From contig NC_090283.1 in assembly GCF_037392515.1 (NCBI RefSeq), positions 25,498,249-25,562,248 on the forward strand: DNA of 64,000 nt, read 5' to 3'. The notes under the pieces are model-generated. The model was not told where the DNA came from. It saw nothing but the letters and a program-made list of their open reading frames with translations, and ran no database searches. A program made the position numbers and the translations under genes. Each line of letters opens with the position of its first letter. Positions within the stretch are counted from its first letter, which is position 1. The DNA is from Haliotis asinina. Lineage: Eukaryota; Mollusca; Gastropoda; Lepetellida; Haliotidae. Of the stretch, positions 1 to 11,147 are shown one piece after another.

Positions 1-157
1 TGATGACACTTCACTGCTGTGTCCGTATCCGATGTAAACGAGTGCAGACACTAAAACCCCTTTGGTTTACTTTTGTGTTAACAATGTCGATAAACACCAT
101 GTGTTGGCCAATTTCCGGGTGTTATTGAGTATTTGAAGGAATATTTCATTTGAAACC
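1..157. other. Host flank, no gene seen
   Basis: Unique-looking AT-rich sequence before the first LINE copy. I see no coding signal. It should hold the left target-site duplication of copy A, but no convincing partner exists on the far side of the A/B nest. Confidence 0.5.
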
Positions 158-215
158 GGCACCCGTGGCGAGCCACCTCCTCGTGGTGGTTGCTGGGTAA
201 CGCCAAGAGCTCGCC
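158..215 (+). ncRNA. HDV-like self-cleaving ribozyme, copy A
   Basis: A 58-nt fold at the exact 5' end of the element. P1 is positions 1-7 with 31-37, P2 is GGCGAG (10-15) with CTCGCC (53-58), and P3 is CCAC/GTGG closing loop CTCCTC (20-25). GGGTAAC (38-44) and GCCAAGAG (45-52) supply the joining strands, with C46 as the likely catalytic cytosine. This copy has one P1 mismatch (GGTTGCT instead of GGGTGCT), so it may be impaired. Layout and loop match the HDV-type fold known at the 5' ends of R2 and some other non-LTR elements. Confidence 0.75.
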
Positions 216-723
216 AACACCCCCGTAGTGGACCCGGGGGATATTTGGTCCACCAACCCGTTTGCCGTGGGTTGAGGCCCTGTGTCGGAGGAGGAGGGGA
301 TCCTGGTGGTTGAGGGCAATAGGGGCCTACAATCGTGCTCCTGTTGCTCAATACACCACTTTGGCCCTGACTTCACCTAGACGGGTGGTTGAATGGGCCC
401 GGTTCAACCAATCGGCTGGTCATGCCAAGCCCATGTGCACTGTATTTGATATTGCACACTTTTGATTTAAATAAATGATCCTGATAAAGGTATTGATCAA
501 ATACTTCACTAAATTTCTATTGATTTAAAGCTTTAACAAATACATATTTTGCCTAGAGTCTAAAAGCCCAGAAGGCGGTGGCTCATGGGCCAATCTGGTA
601 GATCAATTATTTATAATTCTTCTGCTGGAGTATATCATCTGAGTATCCTTGGTGCTGCAAGTCGGAGGCCCACTTGTTTTTAGCATTGTCCTTGTGATAC
701 TCCGTGGTGGGTGGGGAGCTCAG

Positions 724-1673
724 ATGATGAACCATATTAAACTAACTATGGCGTATGAAACCCCAACCAAAAAAACAAAACGTCCACTTGATATTGACCC
801 TGTTGATACTGACCATAGACCGTCTGCATCGATTGAATATTGGCCGCGTTTCGTTGTTATTGAGACTCCTGACAAGACAGCGTTAAAGTTGAACCCCTTT
901 GCTGTATCCAAGGGTATTCAAGGTGTTGCTGGAGAGGTGAAAAACTTAGACGCTTGCGTTCGGGTGCCCTGCTAGTCGAATGCGGGAAAAAGCAGCAAGC
1001 AACGAACCTGATGAACATGAAATCTTTCGTGGGCATTCCGGTCACGGTCTCTGCTCACAAGACCTTGAATACTAGTAAAGGTATCATCAGAGATCGTGAT
1101 CGATTGTTTGCTGATATGTCCGAAATTGACATAGGATCAGAAATGAAAGATCAAGGTGTGCTGTATGTGAAGCGCTTTTCAACCCGAAAAAGCAATGAAA
1201 CATTCCAAACTAATACCTATCTGTTTACTTTTTCATGTCCAAATGCTCCTAAATCAGTGAAGGCAGGCTATTGTAACATACATGTTGATACCTACATCCC
1301 CAACCCGCTCAGGTGTTTTAAATGCCAGAAATATGGACGTGGCGTGAATACTTGCACATTGTCTGTGATTGTGACAGTGATTATAAAAAATGCACCAATT
1401 GCTCAGGCGACCATTCTTCATTTTCTAAGCATTGTCCTATTTGGAAAGAGCAAATGGAAATCAATAAAATAAAATTTACTCAAAATATCTCTTTTTCCGA
1501 GGCCAAAAAACTGGTAAAGACATCTGATCTTCCACAAACTTATGCTACAGTAGCAAAAACATCATCGAGATCTAAATCTAACACTACATCAACCACAGGC
1601 TGCCAAACTACCTTGACTTGGGTAAATTGCGATTCTCCACAGCTTTTGTACCCTGCTATATCATCACAGACTG
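724..1673 (+). pseudogene. LINE copy A ORF1 (gag-like), broken and truncated
   Basis: ORF1 would encode the nucleic-acid-binding gag-like protein of the LINE. It begins at tandem ATGs (724/727) after the conserved 'gtggtgggtggggagctc' leader. A Lys/Arg-rich N-terminus leads to an RRM-like region ('WPRFVVIET...LNPFAVSKGIQG') and then a CCHC knuckle CFKCQKYGRGVNTC. There is a frameshift near 945. A deletion near 1365 removes the middle knuckle and shifts frame again, and the third knuckle follows in the new frame. The ORF is cut off at 1673 by the 5' end of copy B. Not functional. Confidence 0.85.
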
Positions 1674-1731
1674 GGCACCCATGAAGAGCCACCTCCTCGT
1701 GGTGGGTGCTCGGTAACGCTAAGTGCTCTTC
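1674..1731 (+). ncRNA. HDV-like self-cleaving ribozyme, copy B
   Basis: Same 58-nt layout as the other copies. P1 is GGCACCC/GGGTGCT. P2 is GAAGAG/CTCTTC where the others have GGCGAG/CTCGCC, so two base pairs changed on both sides and pairing is kept. P3 is CCAC/GTGG with loop CTCCTC, and the joining strands are CGGTAAC and GCTAAGTG. This covariation is the strongest evidence that the fold is real. Confidence 0.8.
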
Positions 1732-2268
1732 TCCCGTGTGGACCCAGGACAGAATGTGTCCACAGCACCCCATTGCTTGTCGTAAGAGGCGACTAAATTG
1801 GGCAACCTGTTTGCCGTGGGTTGCGTCCCGTGTCGGTGGAGGACGGGATCCTGGTGGTTGAGGGCAGTTGGGCTTTTAACTGTGTTCCATTTGCCCAACA
1901 CACCACTTCGGCCCTTACTCCACCTAGACAGGTGGTTGAATGGGCCCGATTCAACCAATCGGCTGGTCATGCCAAGCCCTGTGCATAGACTACATATGTG
2001 TCATTGCAGAAATCTGATTTGGAATTATTCTGAAGTTTGGTCTTGGCCCTATTGTTAATCTGTAAATTTCAGTATTGTATATTATGATCATATTAACTTT
2101 GCCTAGAGTCTTGTGCCAGAAGGCGGTGGCTCAAGGGCCAATCTGGTAGATTAATTTCCTAATTCTTCTACTAGAGTATATCATCCGAGTATCCTTGGTG
2201 CTGCAGGCTGGAGGTCCGCTTGCTTTAGCATTGTCCTTGTGATACTCCGTGGTGGGTGGGGAGCTCGG

Positions 2269-3565
2269 ATGATGAACCAAATTAAACTCACCATGGCTTA
2301 TGAAATTCCACCCAAGAAAACAAAACGTTGACTTGAAACTGACTCTTATGATACTGACCATAGACCGTCTGCATTGATTGAGTATTGGCCACGTTTCGTT
2401 GTGATTGAGACTCCTGACAAGACACCTTTAAAGCTTAACCCCTTTGCTGTCTCCAAAGGTATTCAAGGTATTGCTGGAGAAAAACATTAGACGATTACGT
2501 TCGGGTGCACTGTTAGTTGAATGTAGTAAAAAACAACAATCCACCAACCTGATGAACATCAAATCTTTCGTGGGCATTACCGTCACAGTGTCTGCTCACA
2601 AAACACTGAACACAAGCAAAGGTATCGTTAGGGATCGAGACCGATTGTTTGACGATATGTCGGAACTTGATATAGGATCAGAAATGAAGGATCAAGGTGT
2701 ACTCTACGTCAAGCGCTTTTCAACCCGGAGAAACAACGAAACCATCAAAACGAATACGTATCTGTTTACTTTTTCCTCTCCAAATGCACCCAAATCAGTG
2801 AAGGCAGACTACTGTAATATTCAGGTTGATATATACATCCCCAACCCGCTCAGGTGTTTTAAATGCCAGAAATATGGACACGGTGTATCTACCTGCACAT
2901 TGTCTGTTGTATGTGCTCACTGTGGTGAGAAGACACACACAACAGAAGATTGTGACAGTGACTTTAGAAAATGCACCAACTCCTCAGGCGACCATTCATC
3001 TTCGTCAAAACAGTGCCCAATATGGAAAGAGCAAATGGAAATAAACAGAATAAATTATACCCAAAACATCTCTTTTTCTGAAGCAAAAAAAATGGTAAAG
3101 AGATCTGACCTTACAGAAAGTTATGCTACAGCCCCAAAACCACCATCTGAGTCCAGATCTAAAATAACAAAATCATCTACAGGCTGCCAAACTACCTTGA
3201 CTTGGGTAAATTGCGACTCTCCACAGCTTTTATCTCCTACTATGTCATCTCAGACTGAGGAATCACTTCCTAGTACCTCAAAGTCTTCTTCTGATAACAA
3301 ATCATCATCTCAGTCAAACTCAAAGTCTCAGTCGACAGCTGATAGTCAGCAAACGGTAAAAAGTAAACCGAAGCCAAAGCCTGATGCTTCAAAACAACAA
3401 AGTGGCAGAGCTCCTAAAGGGTCACAGAACAAAATTCAATTGTTCAATAAATACGGGTCTCTTGAAGACATGGACGTTTCTGAAAACGTCCATTCTAGGG
3501 CACATAGCTTGTCGCCCTCCAAAAGAGTACGGGGTAGATCCCCAATAAATCCCCCCAAACGATAG
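2269..3565 (+). pseudogene. LINE copy B ORF1 (gag-like), disabled at the 5' end
   Basis: Begins at tandem ATGs at 2269/2272. A TGA at 2329-2331 and a small deletion near 2481 break the first quarter. From 2444 the frame is open for 373 codons. It shows the RRM-like region, three zinc knuckles (2851-3023: CFKCQKYGHGVSTC, then CAHCGEKTHTTEDC, then CTNSSGDHSSSSKQC with the first Cys pair damaged to CTNS), a Ser/Lys-rich linker and a conserved end NPPKR. The stop TAG overlaps the ORF2 frame as ATAG (3562-3565). Confidence 0.85.
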
Positions 3566-6500
3566 TTAATTCCAGTAATATTGTACAGTGGAACTGCAGA
3601 GGATTAAGGACTAATTTAAATGAATTACAGCTATTAGTCCAAGATTTCACACATTCAGTGATATGTCTCCAGGAAACATATTTAAAACAAACAGATACAT
3701 TTGACCTTCGTCATTTTAATGCATATCATTCTTTTTCACCTCCGGGTGACAGGGCCACTGGCGGATCATCCATTCTAGTCAGACAAAACGTTATTCAAAG
3801 CCCTGTTTCACTTAATACTAACATGCAGGCTGTTGCTGTGAGAATTACTTTACATGTAGCGTTTACGCTATGCTCTCTTTATATTTCACCGTCTTCAATG
3901 TTTGCCAAAACTGATCTTCAAACTCTATATGATCAGCTCCCGAAACCCTGTATTATAATGGGAGACTTAAATGGGCACAACCCACTCTGGGGTAGTGTAA
4001 ATATAAACACTAAAGGTAAATTGTTGGAGGACTTTTGTTCTGACAATGATTTATGTATTTATAATGATGGTTCGAGCACATATTTACACCCTGGTACAGG
4101 GACTTATTCTGCTCTCGACTTGTCATTGACAAATTCAGAACTACTAAATGAATTCGAATGGTCAGTCCACGATGACCTCTGTGGAAGTGACCATTTTCCT
4201 ACTGTATTAAAATCTGTAACTCCATCCGATGTTCCTCCATCATCAAGACGGAATTTTAAAAAGGCTTACTGGGCATTATATGAAACACTGTGTGCTGAAA
4301 AACTTAAACCCGAACGTTTTATTGACGTTCCTGATGCTATTAAATCTTTTTCTGAGGAACTGAATTCCATAGCTGATGAGTGTATACCAAAGTCCTCTGC
4401 AGTTCCACACATAAGAAAACCATGGTTCAACGATGAGTGTAAACAAGCTAGGAAGGCAAGGAAAAAAGCAGAACATTATTTCCGTCGCCATCCCATGGTG
4501 CATAATTTCAATAAATTAAAAATTTTAAATGCTAAAGCACGGCGTACTTTTAAACAGAACAAACGCCAATCTTGGCAAAATTATGTATCCAAAATAAATT
4601 CTCGGACACCCATGTCCAAGGTATGGAACATGGTCCAGAAAATTAAAGGCAAGGGTACTAAATCTACTGTCCATCATCTTAAACATGGAGATCAGTTACT
4701 AACAGATAAATTAGATATTGCGAATAAACTGGGTGAAACCCTCGCTAAACACTCTTCCTCTTCTAATTATGTACCTAAATTCCAGCAGTATCAAAAACAA
4801 CAAGAAAAGAAAAGTATTAATTTCAATTCTGATAATGGGGAAGATTATAATGAAACATTTTCTATTCATGAACTCCATACTGCTCTTGATCAAGCTCATG
4901 ACACTGCAACTGGAGCTGATAACATACATTATCAACTCCTGAAGCATTTACCAGAATCCTGTTTAGAGACGCTCTTATCAATATTTGATGATATTTCGAC
5001 ATCCGGGAAATTTCCTTCTTCATGGCGTGATGCTATACTGGTACCAATACTTAAACCTGGACGTGATCATACGGATCCATCCAGTTATCGTCCGATTTCA
5101 TTAACTAGCTGTGTTTGCAAGACCATGGAACGCATGATAAATAATCGACTTGTTTGGTACTTGGAAAGAAATAACCTTATCACAGATATACAATGTGGTT
5201 TCCGTAAAAACAGAAGTACTGTCGATCACTTAGTGCGTTTAGAGTCTTTTGTGAAAAACGCGCTGGTTAATAAGCAACATGCTGTGGCTATCTTTTTTTA
5301 TCTTGAGAAGGCATATGACACAACCTGGAAGTATGGCATTCTGAGAGATCTACATGATTTCGGTTTGCGTGGTCGTTTGCCTCAATTCATAGGCAAATTT
5401 TTATATAACAGGCAATTTCAATTCCGTGTGGGTTCTACCCTGTCTGATCATTACAATCAGGATCAGGGTGTTCCACAAGGCAGTATTTTGTCAGTCACAC
5501 ATTTTAGTATAAAGATAAATAGTTTATCTAAAGTTTTAAATGATTCCATTGATAGATCCTTATTTGTGGATGATTTTAATATTCTTGTCGTGGTAAAAAT
5601 ATGCATACCATAGAGCGGCAGTTGCAGTTGTGTTTAAACAAAATAAATAAATGGTGTCTTGAAAACGGCTTTAAATTTTCTAAATCGAAAACTAGTTGCA
5701 TACATTTTTGTCGTAAGTACAAACCACATAAAGACCCTGAACTATCTCTAGATGGCACTCCCATTAAAGTTGTCAAGGAAGCCAAGTTCTTGGGATTAAT
5801 TTTTGACTCACACCTTACGTTTCTGCCTCATATTAAATCTCTTAAAACTAAATGCCTGAAAGCACTTGATTTGTTGAAAGTGGTATCAAATTCTAAATGG
5901 GGAGGGGATCAAACTACCCTCCTCCATTTATATCGATCACTTGTCCGTTGTAAACTTGATTATGGATCCATCGTATATGGTGGAGCCTGCAAAAGCAATC
6001 TTAAACTTCTTGATCCTGTCCATCATCAAGGTCTGAGACTTTGTCTTGGGTCCTTTAGAACTTCACCTATTGACAGTCTCTATGTTGAGGCTGATGAACC
6101 TTCTCTTGAGCAGCGCCGTATAAAGTTAGCTTTACAGTACATTACTAAATTATACTCTAATCATTCTAACCCTGCATATAACTGTGTTTTCAATCCCCTT
6201 CATGAGGATTTATACAACAAAAAGTCTTCTCTTGTCCCGCCTCTCGGACGTAGAAATAAACCCTTTCTTTCTGCTGCTGGCATTCATTTGGAAAACATAG
6301 CTCCCTCCCGTCTTCTTTCTTCTCCTCCCTGGCAGTTGGTTAGGCCCCAAGTGGACCTAACACTGACCACATTTAAAAAATCAGAAACTAATGAATTACA
6401 GTATAAACAAGAATATAATGAATTGAAACATAAATATAGCAGTTATAAATCCTTATTTACAGATGGGTCCAAGGACGGTGGCGCAGTAGCTTGTGCCACT

Positions 6501-6901
6501 GTCATTGGATCCAGAACAATATCTTCTAGATTACCAGACAACAGTTCTATTTTACCGCTGAGGTTAATGCCATATTAACAGCTCTTAAATATATTCAAAG
6601 ACGCCATAAACATAAACAATATATCATCTATTCCGACTCTCTTTCTTGCCTTCAGGCTATTAAAAAGCTTTCTTGTAAACATCCACTTTTGATAGAAATT
6701 ATTGAATTATATAATGATCTTGCTACTGGCCAATACGACATCGTCTTCTGTTGGTTACCCAGTCACGTTGGCATTTCCGGTAACGCAATGGCCGATCTTG
6801 CTGCTAAGGCAGCACTTAACAAATCTGTGACACCACTTCGTATTCCTTATTCTGACTACAAAGCTAGCATTAGAGCTTACACTCGTGATCTGATGCAGAA
6901 G
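3562..6901 (+). pseudogene. LINE copy B ORF2 (endonuclease-RT-RNase H), first part
   Basis: This is the retrotransposition enzyme. Domains in order: an APE-type endonuclease from the VQWNCRGL motif (about 3583), with 'ICLQETYLK', 'MGDLNGHNPLWG' and 'CGSDHFPT'; a Lys/Arg-rich linker; RT with 'IPILKPGRDHTDPSSYRPISLTS', 'YLEKAYDTTW' (one D changed to Y), 'QGVPQGSILS' and an FVDD catalytic box (about 5565-5578); and RNase H with 'LFTDGSKDGG', 'YSDSLSC' and 'WLPSHVGISGN'. A frameshift near 5590 splits RT from the thumb, and another near 6560 disrupts RNase H. There is no ATG at the start: the stop-start overlap has ATA. It is cut by copy C and resumes at 13035. Confidence 0.9.
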
Positions 6902-7455
6902 TGAGTGAGTAAGTGAGTGAGTGAGTGAGTTAATGTTCAACGTCACATCGGCAATATCTCAGCCATATCGTGACGAGAACATTTAAATTAAATATATGCA
7001 TATGGAAAAATCTGTCAACAGACAGTAAAACAACTAGCATATCACAATTTTAATTAAAACTAGTATGGAAAGTTAAAACTAATAGCACTATTTAGACAAT
7101 ACATAATAAAAAAGGACTACAGGTCGCCAACAAGTGAAGGTAGATCACCACATTAGGGACCATGGGGACTTAAAGTACCTTTGCTACCTACATGGACCCT
7201 AGTTGGATTTACATCATCCCCTCAGCTGCTGGCGATTGTACGAAAGGTTAGCCAAAATTAAAACAACATGAATACTACGATTAAAACCTGGTAGACTTAA
7301 ATTTACTGTGAATGTTTGTGGACTTACGTACCCTCTCAGGAGGACAATAATTTTACAATACTTCAACCCCCTTTGAGGGTACAGCCACCAACAATTCTAG
7401 TTACTAATTCAAACTACCAATCATTAAAATACATCTATTTACAGAAACATACTAT
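6902..7455 (-). other. 3'UTR and (ACTC)n tail of LINE copy C
   Basis: Non-coding. It contains the conserved long stem (7328-7382): a GTACCCTC arm pairing with GAGGGTAC, extended inward by an AGGNGG/CCTCCT arm. The conserved terminal block 'atatggctgagatattgcc' (read on the minus strand) leads into the short-repeat tail. Confidence 0.8.
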
Positions 7456-10400
7456 TCAAAATTCACCCAAAATATCAATTTCTTTTAAAAAACCTATAAT
7501 AAAATGAGAATTAACGTTGGTAAAAAGATCCTTCATTGTTTTAGCTGTAAAATATTTATCCCTTGTGATAGAGAATTCAACACAGTCAAGCAGAATATGC
7601 TTGACCGTGACTCTCTCATCACAAGGGATGCAAAATCGAGGATCCTCACCTTTCAACAGGTATGCATGAGTATATCTAGTGTGGCCAATACGACATCGTC
7701 GTAGTATGACCTCTTCAAATCTGGACTGACAACCCAAATGGGTATAACCAATGTAAGGTTTTATCTCATGTAATTTATTTATACCCACTTGGGTGTCCCA
7801 CTTCTTTTGCATCAGATCACGGATATAAGATCTAATGGTGGCTTTGTAATCACTGTAGGGAATAAGAAGCGGTGTCACAGATTTGTTTACTGCTGCCTTG
7901 GCAGCAAGATCGGCCATTGTGTTCCCTGAAATGCCTACATGGCTGGGTAACCAACAGAAGACGATGTCGTATTGGCCAGTAGCAAGATTATTATACAATT
8001 CAATAATGTCAATTAAAAGTGGATGTTTACAAGAGAAATTTTTAATCGCCTTGTGACAAGAAAGAGAGTCTGAATAGATTATATATTGTTTACGTTTAGG
8101 GTGTCTTTGAATATATTTAAGAGCTGTTAATATGGCGTTAGCTTCTGCTGTAAAAATAGAACTACTATCTGGTAATCTAGAAGATATTGTTCTGGATCCA
8201 ATGACAGTGGCACAAGCCACAGCGCCACCATCCTTGGACCCATCTGTAAATAAGGATTTATAATTGCTATATTTATGTTTTAATTGATTATATTTTTCCT
8301 TATATTGTAATTCATTAATCTCTGATTTTTTAAATGTGGTCAATGTTAGGTCTACTTGAGACCTGACCAACTGCCAGGGAGGAGAAGAAAGAAGACGGGA
8401 GGGAGCTATGTTTTCCAGCTGAATCCCAGCAGCAGAAAGACAAGGTTTAATTCCATGTCCCAGAGGGGGGACAAGAGAAGACTTATTGTTGTATAAATCC
8501 TCATAAAGGGGATTGAAAACACAGTTATATGCAGGGTTAGAATGATTAGAGTATAATTTAGTAATGTATTGTAAAGCTAACCTTATACGGCGCTGCTCAG
8601 AAGAAGGTTCATCAGCCTCAACATAGAGACTGTCAATAGGTGAACTTCTAAAAGATCCAAGACAAAGTCTCAGACCTTGATGATGGACAGGATCAAGAAG
8701 TTTAAGATTGCTTTTGCAGGCTCCACCGTAAACGATTGAGCCATAATCAAGTTTAGAACGAACTAGTGATCGATAGAGATGGAGAAGGGTAGCTTGATCC
8801 CCTCCCCATTTTGAATTTGAAACCACTTTCAACAAGTCAAGTTCTTTCAGGCATTTAGTTTTAAGTGATTTAATATGTGGTAAAAAAGTTAAATGTGAAT
8901 CAAAGATTAGACCCAAGAACTTGGCCTCCTTCACAACTTTAATGGGCGTCCCATCTAGAGACAGTTCAGGGTCTTTATGTGGTTTATATTTACGACAAAA
9001 ATGTATGCAGTTAGTTTTCGATTTAGAAAATTTAAAGCCGTTTTCAAGACACCATTTATTTATTTTGTTTAAACAAAGCTGCAGTTGCCGTTCAATTGTA
9101 TGCATATTTTTACCACGACAAGAAATATTAAAATCATCCACAAATAACGATCCATCATTTGAAACGATTAAAACTTTTGATAAACTATTTATCTTTATGC
9201 TAAAATGTGTGACAGACAGAATACTGCCTTGTGGAACACCCTGATCCTGATTGTAATGATCAGACAGGGTAGAACCCACTCGAACTTGAAACTGTCTGTT
9301 ATTTAAAAAGTTGGCAATAAATTGAGGTAAACGACCTCGCAATCCGAAGTCATGTAAGTCTTTTAAAATACCATATTTCCAGGTTGTGTTATATGCTTTT
9401 TCGAGATCAAAAAAGATAGCCACAGCATGTTGTTTATTAATTAGTGCGTTTTTAACAAATGATTCTAAACGCACTAAGTGATCGACAGTACTTCTGTTTT
9501 TACGGAAACCACACTGTATATCAGTTATAAGGTTATTTGTTTCCAAGTACCAAACAAGTCGATTATTTATCATGCGTTCCATGGTCTTGCAAACACAGCT
9601 AGTTCACGAAATCGGCCGATAATTGGATGGATCGGTGTGATCACGTCCAGGTTTAGGTATGGGTACTACTATGGCGTCACGCCATGATGAAGGAGAGTTA
9701 CCCGATGTCCAAATATCATCAAAAATATTGAGAAGAGTTTCTAGGCAGGATTCTGGTAAATGCTTCAGGAGTTGATAATGTATGTTATCAGCTCCTGTAG
9801 CAGTATCATGAGCTTGATCAAGAGCAGTATGGAGCTCATGAATAGAAAATATTTCATTATAATCTTCCCCATTATCTGAGTGGAAATTAATACTTTTCTT
9901 TTCTTGTTGTTTTTGATACTGTTGGAATTTAGGTACATAATTAGAAGAGGAAGAGTGTTTAGCAAGGGTTTCACCCAGTTTATTTGCGATATCTGACTTA
10001 TCAGTAAGTACTTGATCTCCATGTTTAAGATGATTGACACTAGATTTAGTACCCTTACCTTTAATTTTCTGGACCATATTCCATACCTTGGACATAGGTG
10101 TCCGAGAATTTATTTTGGATACATAATTTTGCCAAGATTGGCGTTTGTTCTGTTTAAAAGTACGCCGTGCTTTAGCATTTAAAATTTTTAATTTATTTAA
10201 ATTATGCACCATGGGATGGCGACGGAAATAATGTTCTGCTTTTTTCCTTGCCTTCCTAGCTTGTTTGCACTCATCGTTGAACCATGGTTTTCTTACGTGT
10301 GGAACTACAGAAGAATTTGGTATACACTCATCAGCTATGGAGTTCAGTTGATCAGAAAAAGATTTAATAGCATCTGGAACGTCAATATAAAAAGTTCAGG

Positions 10401-11147
10401 TTTAAGTTTTTCAGCACACAGTGTTTCATATAAAGTCCAGTTAGCCTTTTTAAAATTTCGTCTTGAAGATGGAGGAACATCAGATGGAGTTATAGGTTTT
10501 AATACAGTAGGAAAATGGTCACTTCCACACAGGTCATCGTGGACTGACCATTCAAATTCATTTAGTAGTTCTGAATTTGTCAATGACAAGTCAAGAGCAG
10601 AATAGGTCCCCGTACCAGGGTGTAAATACGTGTTGGAACCATCATTATAAATACATAAATCATTATCAGAACAAAAGTCCTCCAACAATTTACCTTTAGT
10701 GTTTGTAGTTACACTAGCCCAGAGTGGGTTGTGCCCATTTAAATCTCCCATTATAATACAGGGCTTCGGGAGCTGATCATATAGAGCTTGAAGATCGGTT
10801 TTGGCAAACGCCAAAGACGGTGAAATATAAAGAGAACACAATGTAAACGCTATATGTAAAGTAATTCTCACAGCAATAGCCTGCAAATTAGTAATAAGTG
10901 GAACAGGGCTTTGAATAACGTTTTGTCTGGCTAGAATGGATGATCCGCCAGTGGCCCTGTCACCCAGAGGTGAAAAACAATGATATGCATTAAAATGACG
11001 AAGGTCAAATGTATCTGCTTGTTTTCAATATGTCTCTTGGAGACATAACGCTGAAGGTGTAAAATCTTGGACTAATAGCTGTAATTCATGTAAATTAGTC
11101 CTCAATCCTCTACAGTTCCACTGTACAATATTATTGGAATAAACTAT
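7456..11147 (-). pseudogene. LINE copy C ORF2 (endonuclease-RT-RNase H)
   Basis: The longest surviving ORF2 segment is 708 codons (9582 to 7456), covering the RT palm from 'MERMINNRLVWYLE' through FVDD (about 9130-9150), thumb, complete RNase H ('LFTDGSKDGG', 'TAEANAILTAL', 'YSDSLSC', 'WLPSHVGISGN') and the terminal zinc-like motif 'CIPCDERVTVKHILLDC'. Upstream, an in-frame TGA (9604-9606) replaces the Leu codon after RPIS. A frame break near 10340 and stops near 11010-11035 disable the endonuclease. The start is again ATA in an ATAG overlap with the ORF1 stop. Confidence 0.9.

Larger units (their letters stand above)
158..1673 (+). mobile_element. LINE copy A, 5' fragment (I-group-like non-LTR retrotransposon)
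   Basis: The fragment starts with the family's 5' terminus (GGCACCC), carries the whole GC-rich 5'UTR and most of ORF1, then stops abruptly in the linker after the zinc knuckles, where the 5' end of copy B begins. The 5'UTR (216-723) holds two conserved blocks: one around 'ggatcctggtggttgagggc' and one around 'agaaggcggtggctcatggg'. No ORF2 or 3' end belonging to this copy is found downstream of B. Confidence 0.85.
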
